22,405 bases of DNA from Bacteroidia bacterium (GTDB taxonomy: Bacteria > Bacteroidota > Bacteroidia > JAESSM01 > NORP286). Positions 6,262-14,480 of the stretch are shown here, in pieces (within the stretch, counting starts at the first letter, position 1; each line of letters begins with the position of its first letter). The DNA lies in contig JAESSM010000105.1 of the NCBI GenBank assembly GCA_016764115.1, positions 1 to 22,405 of the forward strand. The letters run 5' to 3'. Below the pieces are notes generated by a model, which was not told the DNA's origin, searched no databases, and saw only the letters and a program-made list of their open reading frames with translations. The position numbers were made by a program, and so were the translations under genes.

Positions 6262-9135
6262 ATGAAACGATTAAGTAAAAAGTTTGTCATTGTAGCATTT
6301 GGAATAACAATTCTGGGAATTACAGCAATAGTTAACACTGATCTAATTAACAAAACAAGAAAATATTCTCCGCGGAGCATTCAGCAAAGTGAAGCCAAAG
6401 GAATAAAAGGAGCAATGGAATATCTAAATTCCATGATGGTAAATCCAGAAACAGGAGTTGTTGATCCTAAAGATGTTTGGATGGCCAAACAACAAGCTGA
6501 TGAATTACTTAGAAAGCAAAGAAGTGGTAAGGCAAGCACTCTTGGCATTAATTGGATAGAACTTGGTCCAGACAATGTTGGCGGTCGAACCAGAGGAATG
6601 CTGATCGATAAGGATGATAACGATTTAATGTTTGCATGTTCAGTTGGGGGTGGGTTATTTATTTCGCAATCAGGTGGAAGTGCCTGGAAACCTGTCAATG
6701 ACACCATGTCAAACCTGGCAACCACCTGCATTATACAAGCTTCAAATGGAGACATTTATGTAGGCACAGGCGAAGGTGCGTTAGCAGGAGCAAGCGGATC
6801 AGGAGGTAGTGGAGTTATTGGAGCCGGTATTTGGAAATCAACGGACCGTGGCACTACTTGGGAACATCTTGAATCTACGGCCCCCTTTTCCATAACGTAC
6901 AATACATCAGGTAATGATTGGAGTGGAGTATACAGATTAGCTGCCGATCCTAGTGATGCACAAACTATTTATGCTGCAGCTCAAGGAGGATTATTTGTTA
7001 CAACAGATGGTGGTGATACCTGGGCAGATGCTCCAGGGACATCTGGTGGAACTTCCACTGATGTTAAGATTGGCTCTGATGGAACCATTATCGCTGTCAT
7101 TAATGACGGTTATTATAGAAAAAAATCGAGCGATACGGATTTTGAAAACCGGGCAGGTGATGGAGGGTTTCCAAAAAGTAGTTCTGTTGGTAGGGTTGAA
7201 TTCGCGATCTCACCTTCAGACCCAGACTACATGTATGCTGCATGTGCAGCCAGTAGCGGATTACTTTACAATATTTATCAATCAAAAGATAACGGTGAAA
7301 ACTGGACAATAATAGGTCCCGGAGGAGGCTCACAAGTATTTTACCCATTTTCATACCAAGGAGGAATTGCACAGGGATGGTACGATAATGTAATTGCAGT
7401 TCACCCTGAAGAACCTGAAGTAGTATTTGTAGGAGGTATAAGTTATTGGAGATGGAAAGCAGAAGAAGGTTGGAAAAGATTAAATAGCCTTTTCCAAAGT
7501 ACCACAACAACTACTGCCTACTACGTACATGCGGATAATCATGCAATCATGTTCCATCCTTCAAAACCTAACATGATGTATATAGGTAACGATGGTGGAG
7601 TATATCGAACCACAAACTGTTTACAAGATCAGCCAATTTTTACTCCAATGAACAAAGGGTATAATGTAACCCAGTTCTATTCTGTGGCTGCTTCATGGGA
7701 TGGTAAACAGGTATTAGGAGGAACTCAGGACAATGGTACAAACCTAATTGATTCTACCGGCAACACAGGAATGGCCGCAACCGAAGTTCAAGGTGGTGAT
7801 GGTGGTTTTTGTGAAATATCTGCTATTAACCCTCAGGCTATGTTTGCTGGGCAACCCAATGAAATTTCAAGATCACCAAATGGTGGAGCGTCATTTTCAA
7901 GTTTTTTGGATGGCAACACCGAAGATCTTTCAGGACAATTTGTTACTTCTTTTAAACTATGGGAAAATTTCAATGATGTATTGAGTTCTGACTCAGTAAT
8001 GTTTGTAGCAGACACTTCGTATTCCAAAGGTGATACATTATTAATTAATGGAATGAATCAATACCAGTTTAATCATGTTTTAAAAGCAAATTTAGCGCAA
8101 GATGATACATTAATTATCCAAGATTTACCACAAGCAAAATATTTTGTAAGCTTTAGTGGAAGTGTTTGGATGACCAAAGAGGCATTGGTATTTTCTAAAA
8201 TACCTGAATGGTATAAAATAGGCACATCAATTACCGCAAGAAGTTTTGCAGTAACTGAAGATGGCAATACTGTTTTTGTAGGAACCTCAGGAGGTATTTT
8301 ATACAGATTAACAGGCTTACAAACTGCTACATATTCATACGATAACTCAGGCATTTCTTCAGTGATTGGTGTAACAAAGAAACAATTATACAGCTTTAGT
8401 GGAGCGGTTTGTGGTCTTGCATTGGATGAAGATGACCCCGATAATTTAATTGTCTGTATCGGAAATTATGGAACCACTAATCATGTTTATCTATCCAAAA
8501 ATGCAACTGGATCAAGCCCTACGTTTACTTCAAAACAAGGCAATTTACCATCTATGCCTGTTTATGATGGTGTATTTTTTACCAGTGCCAATGATGGAAA
8601 GAAATGGGTAGTTCTTGGAACTGAATTGGGAATTTATGCCACTGATGACGATATTACAAGTGGTACACCAACCTGGTATGAGGAGAATGATGGAATGTCT
8701 AGAGTAGCCACTTTCTCATTGAAAAAATACAAATTTTCTCCCTTTCCCAATCAATCTTGGGGTGGACACAGATTGTACGCAGGAACTCATGGAAGAGGGA
8801 TGTATAAGTCTGCATTTTTTGTGACAGGAATAAATGACAAAAAATACGATAATAACTATGGCAAGATCAATATTGAAAAAGTTACGATCTATCCAAACCC
8901 TGTAATGAATGGGCAAACTACTATGAGCTATGATCTAAAAGAAAATCGTGAAGTTATCATTGATATTTATAACTTAGCGGGGCAAAAAATTAACTCTGTT
9001 GAATTAGGACGACAAATTACTGGAAATCATGAGTTTAAATTGCAAACTTATGATCTAAATAAGGGTTCCTATTTTGTAAGGATCAATACCGGTATAAACG
9101 AAATATCAACAGGTAAGTTTATTATTGTCAATTAA
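6262..9135 (+). CDS. Asp-box/BNR propeller protein with T9SS tail (copy 1)
   Basis: This is a 957-residue secreted protein. Residues 1-25 form a signal-peptide-like hydrophobic segment after MKRLSKK. A short region follows, with GIKGAMEYLNS (47-57) and GPDNVGGRTR (102-111). The N-terminal propeller carries Asp-box repeats at about 134-142 (degenerate), 192-200 (KSTDRGTTW), 246-254 (VTTDGGDTW) and 340-348 (QSKDNGENW). Sortilin/VPS10-like and sialidase-like folds use such repeats; no sialidase catalytic set (Arg triad) is evident, so activity is not claimed. An insert-like segment spans about 560-650. Residues 874-957 are a T9SS type A sorting domain (VTIYPNPV...GKFIIVN). The likely location is the cell surface or outside the cell. 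Only 18 bp from lipA and 30 bp from its paralogue, it looks operonic. Confidence 0.85.
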   Translation: MKRLSKKFVIVAFGITILGITAIVNTDLINKTRKYSPRSIQQSEAKGIKGAMEYLNSMMVNPETGVVDPKDVWMAKQQADELLRKQRSGKASTLGINWIELGPDNVGGRTRGMLIDKDDNDLMFACSVGGGLFISQSGGSAWKPVNDTMSNLATTCIIQASNGDIYVGTGEGALAGASGSGGSGVIGAGIWKSTDRGTTWEHLESTAPFSITYNTSGNDWSGVYRLAADPSDAQTIYAAAQGGLFVTTDGGDTWADAPGTSGGTSTDVKIGSDGTIIAVINDGYYRKKSSDTDFENRAGDGGFPKSSSVGRVEFAISPSDPDYMYAACAASSGLLYNIYQSKDNGENWTIIGPGGGSQVFYPFSYQGGIAQGWYDNVIAVHPEEPEVVFVGGISYWRWKAEEGWKRLNSLFQSTTTTTAYYVHADNHAIMFHPSKPNMMYIGNDGGVYRTTNCLQDQPIFTPMNKGYNVTQFYSVAASWDGKQVLGGTQDNGTNLIDSTGNTGMAATEVQGGDGGFCEISAINPQAMFAGQPNEISRSPNGGASFSSFLDGNTEDLSGQFVTSFKLWENFNDVLSSDSVMFVADTSYSKGDTLLINGMNQYQFNHVLKANLAQDDTLIIQDLPQAKYFVSFSGSVWMTKEALVFSKIPEWYKIGTSITARSFAVTEDGNTVFVGTSGGILYRLTGLQTATYSYDNSGISSVIGVTKKQLYSFSGAVCGLALDEDDPDNLIVCIGNYGTTNHVYLSKNATGSSPTFTSKQGNLPSMPVYDGVFFTSANDGKKWVVLGTELGIYATDDDITSGTPTWYEENDGMSRVATFSLKKYKFSPFPNQSWGGHRLYAGTHGRGMYKSAFFVTGINDKKYDNNYGKINIEKVTIYPNPVMNGQTTMSYDLKENREVIIDIYNLAGQKINSVELGRQITGNHEFKLQTYDLNKGSYFVRINTGINEISTGKFIIVN

Positions 9136-9165
9136 TATTTTGTTGATCTGAGAACTTATAAAATC

Positions 9166-12066
9166 ATGAAAAAACTTTTTTTCTTAAGCTTAACCCTTTT
9201 AGCAGTAGTTGCCTCTACTTTTTTTGTAACCACTATTGTTAATGAAGTTGATAAAAAGTATACGCCGCGTTCTAATTCAAAAACCAAAGTTAGAGGTATC
9301 AAGGGTGCGATTGAGCATCTCAACTCAATAAGAGCCAATCAGAAAACCGGAGAAGTAAGCAAAGAAGTATTTTACGAAGTAAGAAGGAAAGTGGAACAGT
9401 TTTCCAGAGATCAAAAAAGCAGGAGAGGCAGCTCACTGGGTTTAACTTGGGACGAATTAGGACCTGACAACGTAGGCGGTAGAACAAGAGCCATTTTAAT
9501 AGACAATGACAACTCTGATCTAATGTTTGTGGGATCTGTCGGTGGTGGTTTGTTCAAATCTACCAATGGTGGAAGTTCCTGGAAAGTCGTAGACGACACC
9601 TTGCAAAATCTCGCTATAACCTGCATTATGCAAACCGATGACGGAACTATTTATTTCGGTACAGGTGAAGATATATTAGCAAGAGGCGCTTATGGGATTG
9701 GAGGTAGTGCTTTACTAGGTAATGGGATTTGGAAGTCTTCGGATAAAGGTATTACGTGGTCAAGGTTAACCTCAACAATACCTACACCCAATTCTAGCAC
9801 TGATGACTGGAGCGCAGTATACAGAATCGCATACACTGATGATAATACACTATACGCCGCAACAAATGGCGGACTCATGGTATCATCCGATGCAGGGGAT
9901 ACTTGGAATGATGCACCCGGTGTTTCAACTGGAATTTATTCAAGTGATGTAAAAGTGGGTTCTAATGGTACTGTAATAGCCTGTATCAATAACAAATATT
10001 ATCGAAAAAAATCTAACGCAACAGATTTTGAGCTTAGATCAAACATAGGGGGTTTCCCAAATTCAGGTATCACTCGACTGGAATTTGCCTTTGCTCCATC
10101 TGATCCTAATTATGTTTATTGCGCAGTTATCAGTACAGCAAGCATACTTAAAGACTTTTATCAATCCACAGATAACGGAGAGAATTGGACAGTAATTGGA
10201 CCTGGTGGGGGGCAAAGCACTGATTTTTACCCATTTTCTTACCAGGGAACGATTGGGCAAGGGGACTACGATTGTACAGTAGGGGTATCTCCTTCCAATC
10301 CTGAAAAAATATTTGTAGGTGGAATTAGTTTTTGGACATGGGAAAATGGTAAAGGCTGGAAAAGAATTGGCAGTCTAAATCAAGGTGCAACTAATCAATA
10401 TTATGTCCATGCAGATAATCATACAATTGTTTTTCACCCTACAAAAGAAAATGTGATGTATATTGGTAATGATGGAGGTGTGTATAAAAGTACTACAGCA
10501 CTTGCTGATCAACCTACCTTTATCCCGATGAACAAGGGTTTTAATGTGACTCAATTCTATTCAATGGCAGCAGCCCCTGATGGGCATGCTGTATTTGGTG
10601 GTACTCAGGATAATGGTACCAACCTTATTGACTCTACAGGAAATACTGGGCAAGCCGCGACAGAAATAAGTGGTGGTGATGGTGGTTTTTCTGATTGGTC
10701 TTCAATAAATTCAGAAGCACTATTTGCAGCCAATCCTTATGGCGAAGTAAAACGATCTTCAAATCTTGGTGATGCATTCAGTGATTTTTATGATGAAAAT
10801 ATTAAAGATGCAGATACAGAATTTGACGCTAACTTTGCTCCCTTTATTACTGCCTTCAGACTATGGGAGAGTTATAATGACACATTAAATCCAGATTCTG
10901 TCTTATGGGTTGCCGATACTGCCTATTCCAAATCAGATACAGTTAAAGTTCTAAACACCAACAACTATAAATTTGACTATGTAATTCCTCAAAATATTGC
11001 TGAAGGTGATACCTTAATGGTACAAGATGTAGTTTCAGCTAAATTTGTGGTCGGTGTGTCCACAGGTGTATGGTTAACAAAAGAGCCATTGGTTTTTTCA
11101 AAAATTCCTACTTGGTATAGAATCGAATCCAGTATAAGTGGTTCCATTAGAAGCTTTGCATTTAGTAAAGATGGAGATGTCGTGTATGTTGGTACAACAT
11201 CTGGTAATTTGTATAAGATTTCCAATATTGGTGTTGCAGATTATGCTTATGATAACAGTGGGTTCTTCTTCCCTGCTCTTGTAGGTCTTAAAACAAGAAA
11301 TATAACATCTTCCAGTTTTGGTGGACAAGCTATAACCAGTATTGATGTAGACGATAAAGATCCAAACAAACTGCTTGTAACTTTAGGTAATTACGGGAAT
11401 AGCAAATATGTGTACATCACTTATAATGCAACTGATAATTCACCCAGTTTTACTTCTATCCAGAGTAATTTACCGGCAATGCCTATTTATAGTGGTGTTA
11501 TTTTTGACGATCCAACAGAAAATGGTTCAGGTTTTACATGGATAGTTCTCGGTACAGAATATGGAGTATACGCAACTAACTTGGTTACCCAGGGAAGTGA
11601 TCCAACATGGTTTGAGGAAAATGATGGTTTAGCACGAGTTGCTACTTTTATGGTAAGAAGATATAATTATTCACCATTACCTTACCAAACATGGGGAGGA
11701 ATACGACTTTATGCAGCCACCCATGGTAGAGGTCTTTATAAAACTTCTAACTTCTTAACCGGGATTGAAGACAAGGTTGTTGATCATCCTGCAAAGAAAA
11801 ATATTGGTAAAGTGAATATTTACCCAAACCCCGTGATAAATGATAAAGTAACTTTCAATTATGCAATGGCCGAAAATGAGGATGCAACCTTAAGCGTTTA
11901 TGATATTCAAGGGAAAATGGTTTATCAGGCTAACCTTGGCAAGAAGGTCAAAGGTAAAAATCAAGATACATTTAATACCATCAATCTATATAAAGGGACT
12001 TACTTAGTTCATATCAAAACCTCATCAGGGTTATTAAATATTGGCAAGTTTATTAAAGTTCATTAA
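9166..12066 (+). CDS. Asp-box/BNR propeller protein with T9SS tail (copy 2)
   Basis: This 966-residue paralogue of the preceding gene is alignable end to end. A hydrophobic signal segment (4-24) precedes GIKGAIEHLNS (44-54) and GPDNVGGRTR (99-108). Asp-boxes lie at about 131-139 (KSTNGGSSW), 190-198 (KSSDKGITW), 239-247 (VSSDAGDTW) and 333-341 (QSTDNGENW). The shared segment HADNH...GNDGGVY and the motif GGTQDNGTNLIDSTGNTG are kept in both copies, as is the central insert. Residues 883-966 are the T9SS type A sorting domain (VNIYPNPV...GKFIKVH). A tandem duplication is the simplest origin. Its transcript ends at the terminator at 12092-12125. Function is unknown beyond secretion and a propeller fold. 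Confidence 0.85.
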   Translation: MKKLFFLSLTLLAVVASTFFVTTIVNEVDKKYTPRSNSKTKVRGIKGAIEHLNSIRANQKTGEVSKEVFYEVRRKVEQFSRDQKSRRGSSLGLTWDELGPDNVGGRTRAILIDNDNSDLMFVGSVGGGLFKSTNGGSSWKVVDDTLQNLAITCIMQTDDGTIYFGTGEDILARGAYGIGGSALLGNGIWKSSDKGITWSRLTSTIPTPNSSTDDWSAVYRIAYTDDNTLYAATNGGLMVSSDAGDTWNDAPGVSTGIYSSDVKVGSNGTVIACINNKYYRKKSNATDFELRSNIGGFPNSGITRLEFAFAPSDPNYVYCAVISTASILKDFYQSTDNGENWTVIGPGGGQSTDFYPFSYQGTIGQGDYDCTVGVSPSNPEKIFVGGISFWTWENGKGWKRIGSLNQGATNQYYVHADNHTIVFHPTKENVMYIGNDGGVYKSTTALADQPTFIPMNKGFNVTQFYSMAAAPDGHAVFGGTQDNGTNLIDSTGNTGQAATEISGGDGGFSDWSSINSEALFAANPYGEVKRSSNLGDAFSDFYDENIKDADTEFDANFAPFITAFRLWESYNDTLNPDSVLWVADTAYSKSDTVKVLNTNNYKFDYVIPQNIAEGDTLMVQDVVSAKFVVGVSTGVWLTKEPLVFSKIPTWYRIESSISGSIRSFAFSKDGDVVYVGTTSGNLYKISNIGVADYAYDNSGFFFPALVGLKTRNITSSSFGGQAITSIDVDDKDPNKLLVTLGNYGNSKYVYITYNATDNSPSFTSIQSNLPAMPIYSGVIFDDPTENGSGFTWIVLGTEYGVYATNLVTQGSDPTWFEENDGLARVATFMVRRYNYSPLPYQTWGGIRLYAATHGRGLYKTSNFLTGIEDKVVDHPAKKNIGKVNIYPNPVINDKVTFNYAMAENEDATLSVYDIQGKMVYQANLGKKVKGKNQDTFNTINLYKGTYLVHIKTSSGLLNIGKFIKVH

Positions 12067-12091
12067 ATAAAATAAAAATTTATATTTTAGG

Positions 12092-12125
12092 CCTAGATTT
12101 ATTAAAGTCTAGGTCTTTTTCTTTT
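12092..12125 (+). terminator. Rho-independent terminator after the propeller genes
   Basis: CCTAGATTT (12092-12100) pairs with AAGTCTAGG (12105-12113) as a nine-base-pair stem with one G-U and a four-base loop, then a T-rich tail TCTTTTTCTTTT (12114-12125). It is the best terminator in the window, and it separates the lipA/propeller transcript from the carbamoyltransferase, which starts 11 bases downstream. Confidence 0.8.
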
Positions 12126-12136
12126 CATTTATTGTA

Positions 12137-13960
12137 ATGGCAATCAATATTCTAGGTATTTCAGCATTTTACCACGATAGTGCTGCTTGTTTGGTACAAG
12201 ACGGTAAAATTATATCCGCAGCCCAAGAAGAGAGATTTACCAGGAAAAAGCACGATCATAACTTTCCTATAAATGCCATTAATTCCTGTTTAGAAAATGG
12301 CAACATTACTATCAATGACATTGAACTTGTAGCTTTTTATGATAAGCCATTCTTAAAATTTGAAAGACTTTTAGAAACTTATGTGACCTATGCTCCTAAA
12401 GGATTGCCATCATTTATTAAAGCAATGCCTTTATGGCTGAAGAAAAAGCTATGGATAAAAGAATTGATCAAAGACGAGCTTGAGTTTGAGGGCACAATAC
12501 TATTTCCAGAACACCATGAATCACATGCGGCTTCGGCATTTTTTCCTTCACCTTACCAAGAGTCCGCATTTTTAACAATGGATGGAGTAGGTGAATGGGC
12601 AACTACAAGTTTTGGTATCGGAAAAGACAACAAGATTGATATTCATGCTGAAATAAACTTCCCACACTCATTAGGGCTTCTATATTCAGCATTCACCTAT
12701 TACACAGGATTTAAAGTAAATTCAGGAGAATACAAGGTGATGGGACTTGCTCCCTATGGAGAACCCAAATACAAAGACTTGATCTTAAAAGAACTTGTTG
12801 ATTTGAAAGATGACGGTTCTTTTAGATTGAACATGAAATACTTCAACTATTGTGCAGGCCTTACTATGACCAACAATAAATTTCACAAGTTATTTGGAGG
12901 CCCACCAAGAAAACCTGAATCAAAAGTTACGCAAAAAGAAATGGACTTGGCCCGGTCCATACAAGATGTTACAGAGGAAGTAGTTATAAAAATTGGACAA
13001 CATGTAAAAGAAACAACGGGGCAAAAAAATCTTTGTTTAGCAGGTGGAGTAGCACTAAACTGTGTTGCAAATGGAAAGTTGCTTCAAGAAAATATTTTTG
13101 AAAACATCTGGATTCAACCGGCTGCAGGTGACGCAGGAGGAGCATTAGGAGCAGCACTGATTGGTTGGTATCAATATCTTGAAAAAGAAAGATTTGCTGA
13201 TGGAAAAAATGATGTACAAAGTGGTTCTTATTTAGGTCCGGAATTTAAAAACAGTGACATCACGAATTACTTTGATGAGAATAATATCCCTTATACAGAA
13301 ATCAGTAATGAAGAAATTCCAGAAAAAATTGCTGATCTAATTAATGAAGAAAATGTAATTGGATGGTTCGAAGGCAAGATGGAGTTTGGCCCAAGGGCAT
13401 TGGGAGGACGCTCTATAATTGGAGATGCACGCTCTCCCAAAATGCAGGAAACTATGAACTTGAAAATAAAATTCAGGGAAAGCTTCAGACCTTTTGCCCC
13501 TTCTATATTAGAAGAACGAGTTTTAGATTATTTTGAATTGGATGGAATTAGTCCTTACATGCTTTTAGTTGCTCCCGTCAAAAAAGAGAGACAAAAACCA
13601 ATGACGGAAGAACAAGAAAAGTTGTTTGGGATAGATAAGTTAAATGTGCTTCGCTCTGATGTTCCGGCAATTACACATGTTGATTATTCTGCAAGGATCC
13701 AGACAGTCCACAAAGAGACTCATCCTCTATATTATAATATGCTTAAAAAACTTGACGAAAAATACGGATACCCTGTTGTTATCAATACTTCTTTCAATGT
13801 GAGAGGAGAACCTATTGTATGTACTCCCCAAGATGCATATAGGTGTTTTATGAGAACAAAAATGGATTACTTAATAATTGGCAATTATTTATTTGATAAG
13901 AAAGAACAAAAGCCACTTGAAAATGATACCGAATGGCAAAAAGAATTTGAATTAGATTGA
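12137..13960 (+). CDS. Carbamoyltransferase, NodU/CmcH/TobZ family
   Basis: The family transfers a carbamoyl group from carbamoyl phosphate, through carbamoyl-adenylate, to a hydroxyl of a sugar or natural product. At 607 residues it has normal length and both domains. The N-terminal Kae1-like domain begins ILGISAFYHDSAAC (H13) with the HHESHAASAF metal-site motif (H126, H127, H130) and the TMDGVGEW motif (D149). The C-terminal domain has FGPRALGGRSIIGDAR and NTSFNVRGEPIV. The acceptor is unknown: no nodulation, antibiotic or toxin cluster is present. It is coupled to the SxtJ-like gene with one base between stop and start. GDP-mannose synthesis (17670-18749) nearby makes a surface-sugar acceptor possible, but that is only inference from position. 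Confidence 0.92.
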   Translation: MAINILGISAFYHDSAACLVQDGKIISAAQEERFTRKKHDHNFPINAINSCLENGNITINDIELVAFYDKPFLKFERLLETYVTYAPKGLPSFIKAMPLWLKKKLWIKELIKDELEFEGTILFPEHHESHAASAFFPSPYQESAFLTMDGVGEWATTSFGIGKDNKIDIHAEINFPHSLGLLYSAFTYYTGFKVNSGEYKVMGLAPYGEPKYKDLILKELVDLKDDGSFRLNMKYFNYCAGLTMTNNKFHKLFGGPPRKPESKVTQKEMDLARSIQDVTEEVVIKIGQHVKETTGQKNLCLAGGVALNCVANGKLLQENIFENIWIQPAAGDAGGALGAALIGWYQYLEKERFADGKNDVQSGSYLGPEFKNSDITNYFDENNIPYTEISNEEIPEKIADLINEENVIGWFEGKMEFGPRALGGRSIIGDARSPKMQETMNLKIKFRESFRPFAPSILEERVLDYFELDGISPYMLLVAPVKKERQKPMTEEQEKLFGIDKLNVLRSDVPAITHVDYSARIQTVHKETHPLYYNMLKKLDEKYGYPVVINTSFNVRGEPIVCTPQDAYRCFMRTKMDYLIIGNYLFDKKEQKPLENDTEWQKEFELD

Positions 13961-13961
13961 T

Positions 13962-14375
13962 ATGTTAGAAGAATTTAAGAATATAAAGAGTACTAAGAAA
14001 GACCTGAAAAACTTTGGTCTTGTAATCGGGATAGCACTATTGATCCTTGCCGGGTTTCTTTGGTGGAAAGATAGACCAACCTTCTTAACTTTTGGAGCGA
14101 TCGGTATTGTTGTCATTAGCATTGGATTTATTGTTCCAATAATTCTCAAACCTTTCCAGATAATCTGGATGGTATTTGCAGTAATTATGGGATTTATCAT
14201 GACGAGGGTTATTCTAAGTCTCCTGTTTTATCTGGTGGTCACCCCTACCAGTATTCTATCTAAACTATTTGGGAAAAAATTCCTTGATCTAAAATTAGAT
14301 GCAACTGCAAGCAGTTATTGGATTCAAAAACCCAAGAGAGAATTAGGCAAGAAGTTTTACGAAAGGCAATTTTAG
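13962..14375 (+). CDS. SxtJ-like membrane protein
   Basis: This is a 137-residue protein with about three hydrophobic segments (roughly 18-36, 41-62 and 65-93) between a charged N-terminus and a basic C-terminal tail with SYWIQKP and ending FYERQF. Small membrane proteins of this shape follow NodU-type carbamoyltransferases in many bacteria and are named after SxtJ of the saxitoxin cluster. The tight coupling to the upstream carbamoyltransferase supports the assignment. No biochemical function is established for the family as far as I know; a membrane anchor or partner for the carbamoyltransferase is a reasonable guess. Confidence 0.75.
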   Translation: MLEEFKNIKSTKKDLKNFGLVIGIALLILAGFLWWKDRPTFLTFGAIGIVVISIGFIVPIILKPFQIIWMVFAVIMGFIMTRVILSLLFYLVVTPTSILSKLFGKKFLDLKLDATASSYWIQKPKRELGKKFYERQF

Positions 14376-14480
14376 CTTATACTTATAACCCTCCTTTCTG
14401 CTTCTTACTGTTCAAACACAGTGTTTTGCAGAAATATTATTATTTTTGTTTCCTTATTTAAAGATCGTAAAATAACTGTT
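14376..14480. other. Gap between the SxtJ-like and SprB-repeat genes
   Basis: These 105 bases hold a small hairpin (ACTG...CAGT around 14407-14422) and a candidate promoter box. They break the otherwise tight spacing of the carbamoyltransferase set. A GTG at 14421 in frame with the SprB-like gene is not a likely start: it would put a 20-residue polar and hydrophobic extension before a good signal peptide. Confidence 0.45.
14441..14448 (+). promoter_or_regulatory. Candidate -7 box for the SprB-repeat gene
   Basis: TATTTTTG fits TAnnTTTG and lies 32 bases before the chosen ATG at 14481. A TTTTG occurs upstream at 14424-14428, but the spacing (12 bases) is short for a -33 element. If real, the promoter makes the SprB-like and DUF5989-like genes a separate transcript and excludes the GTG at 14421 as start. 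Confidence 0.35.

Noticed and set aside
6953..7312. Out-of-frame ORF inside the first propeller gene
   Set aside because: It overlaps a well-supported coding frame with Asp-box motifs and has no features of its own.
6262..12066. Calling the propeller proteins sialidases
   Set aside because: Asp-boxes alone do not show sialidase activity; I could not find the arginine triad or other catalytic set.
14421..14480. GTG at 14421 as start of the SprB-repeat gene
   Set aside because: It adds 20 residues in front of an otherwise typical signal peptide and overlaps the candidate -7 box; ATG 14481 is better.
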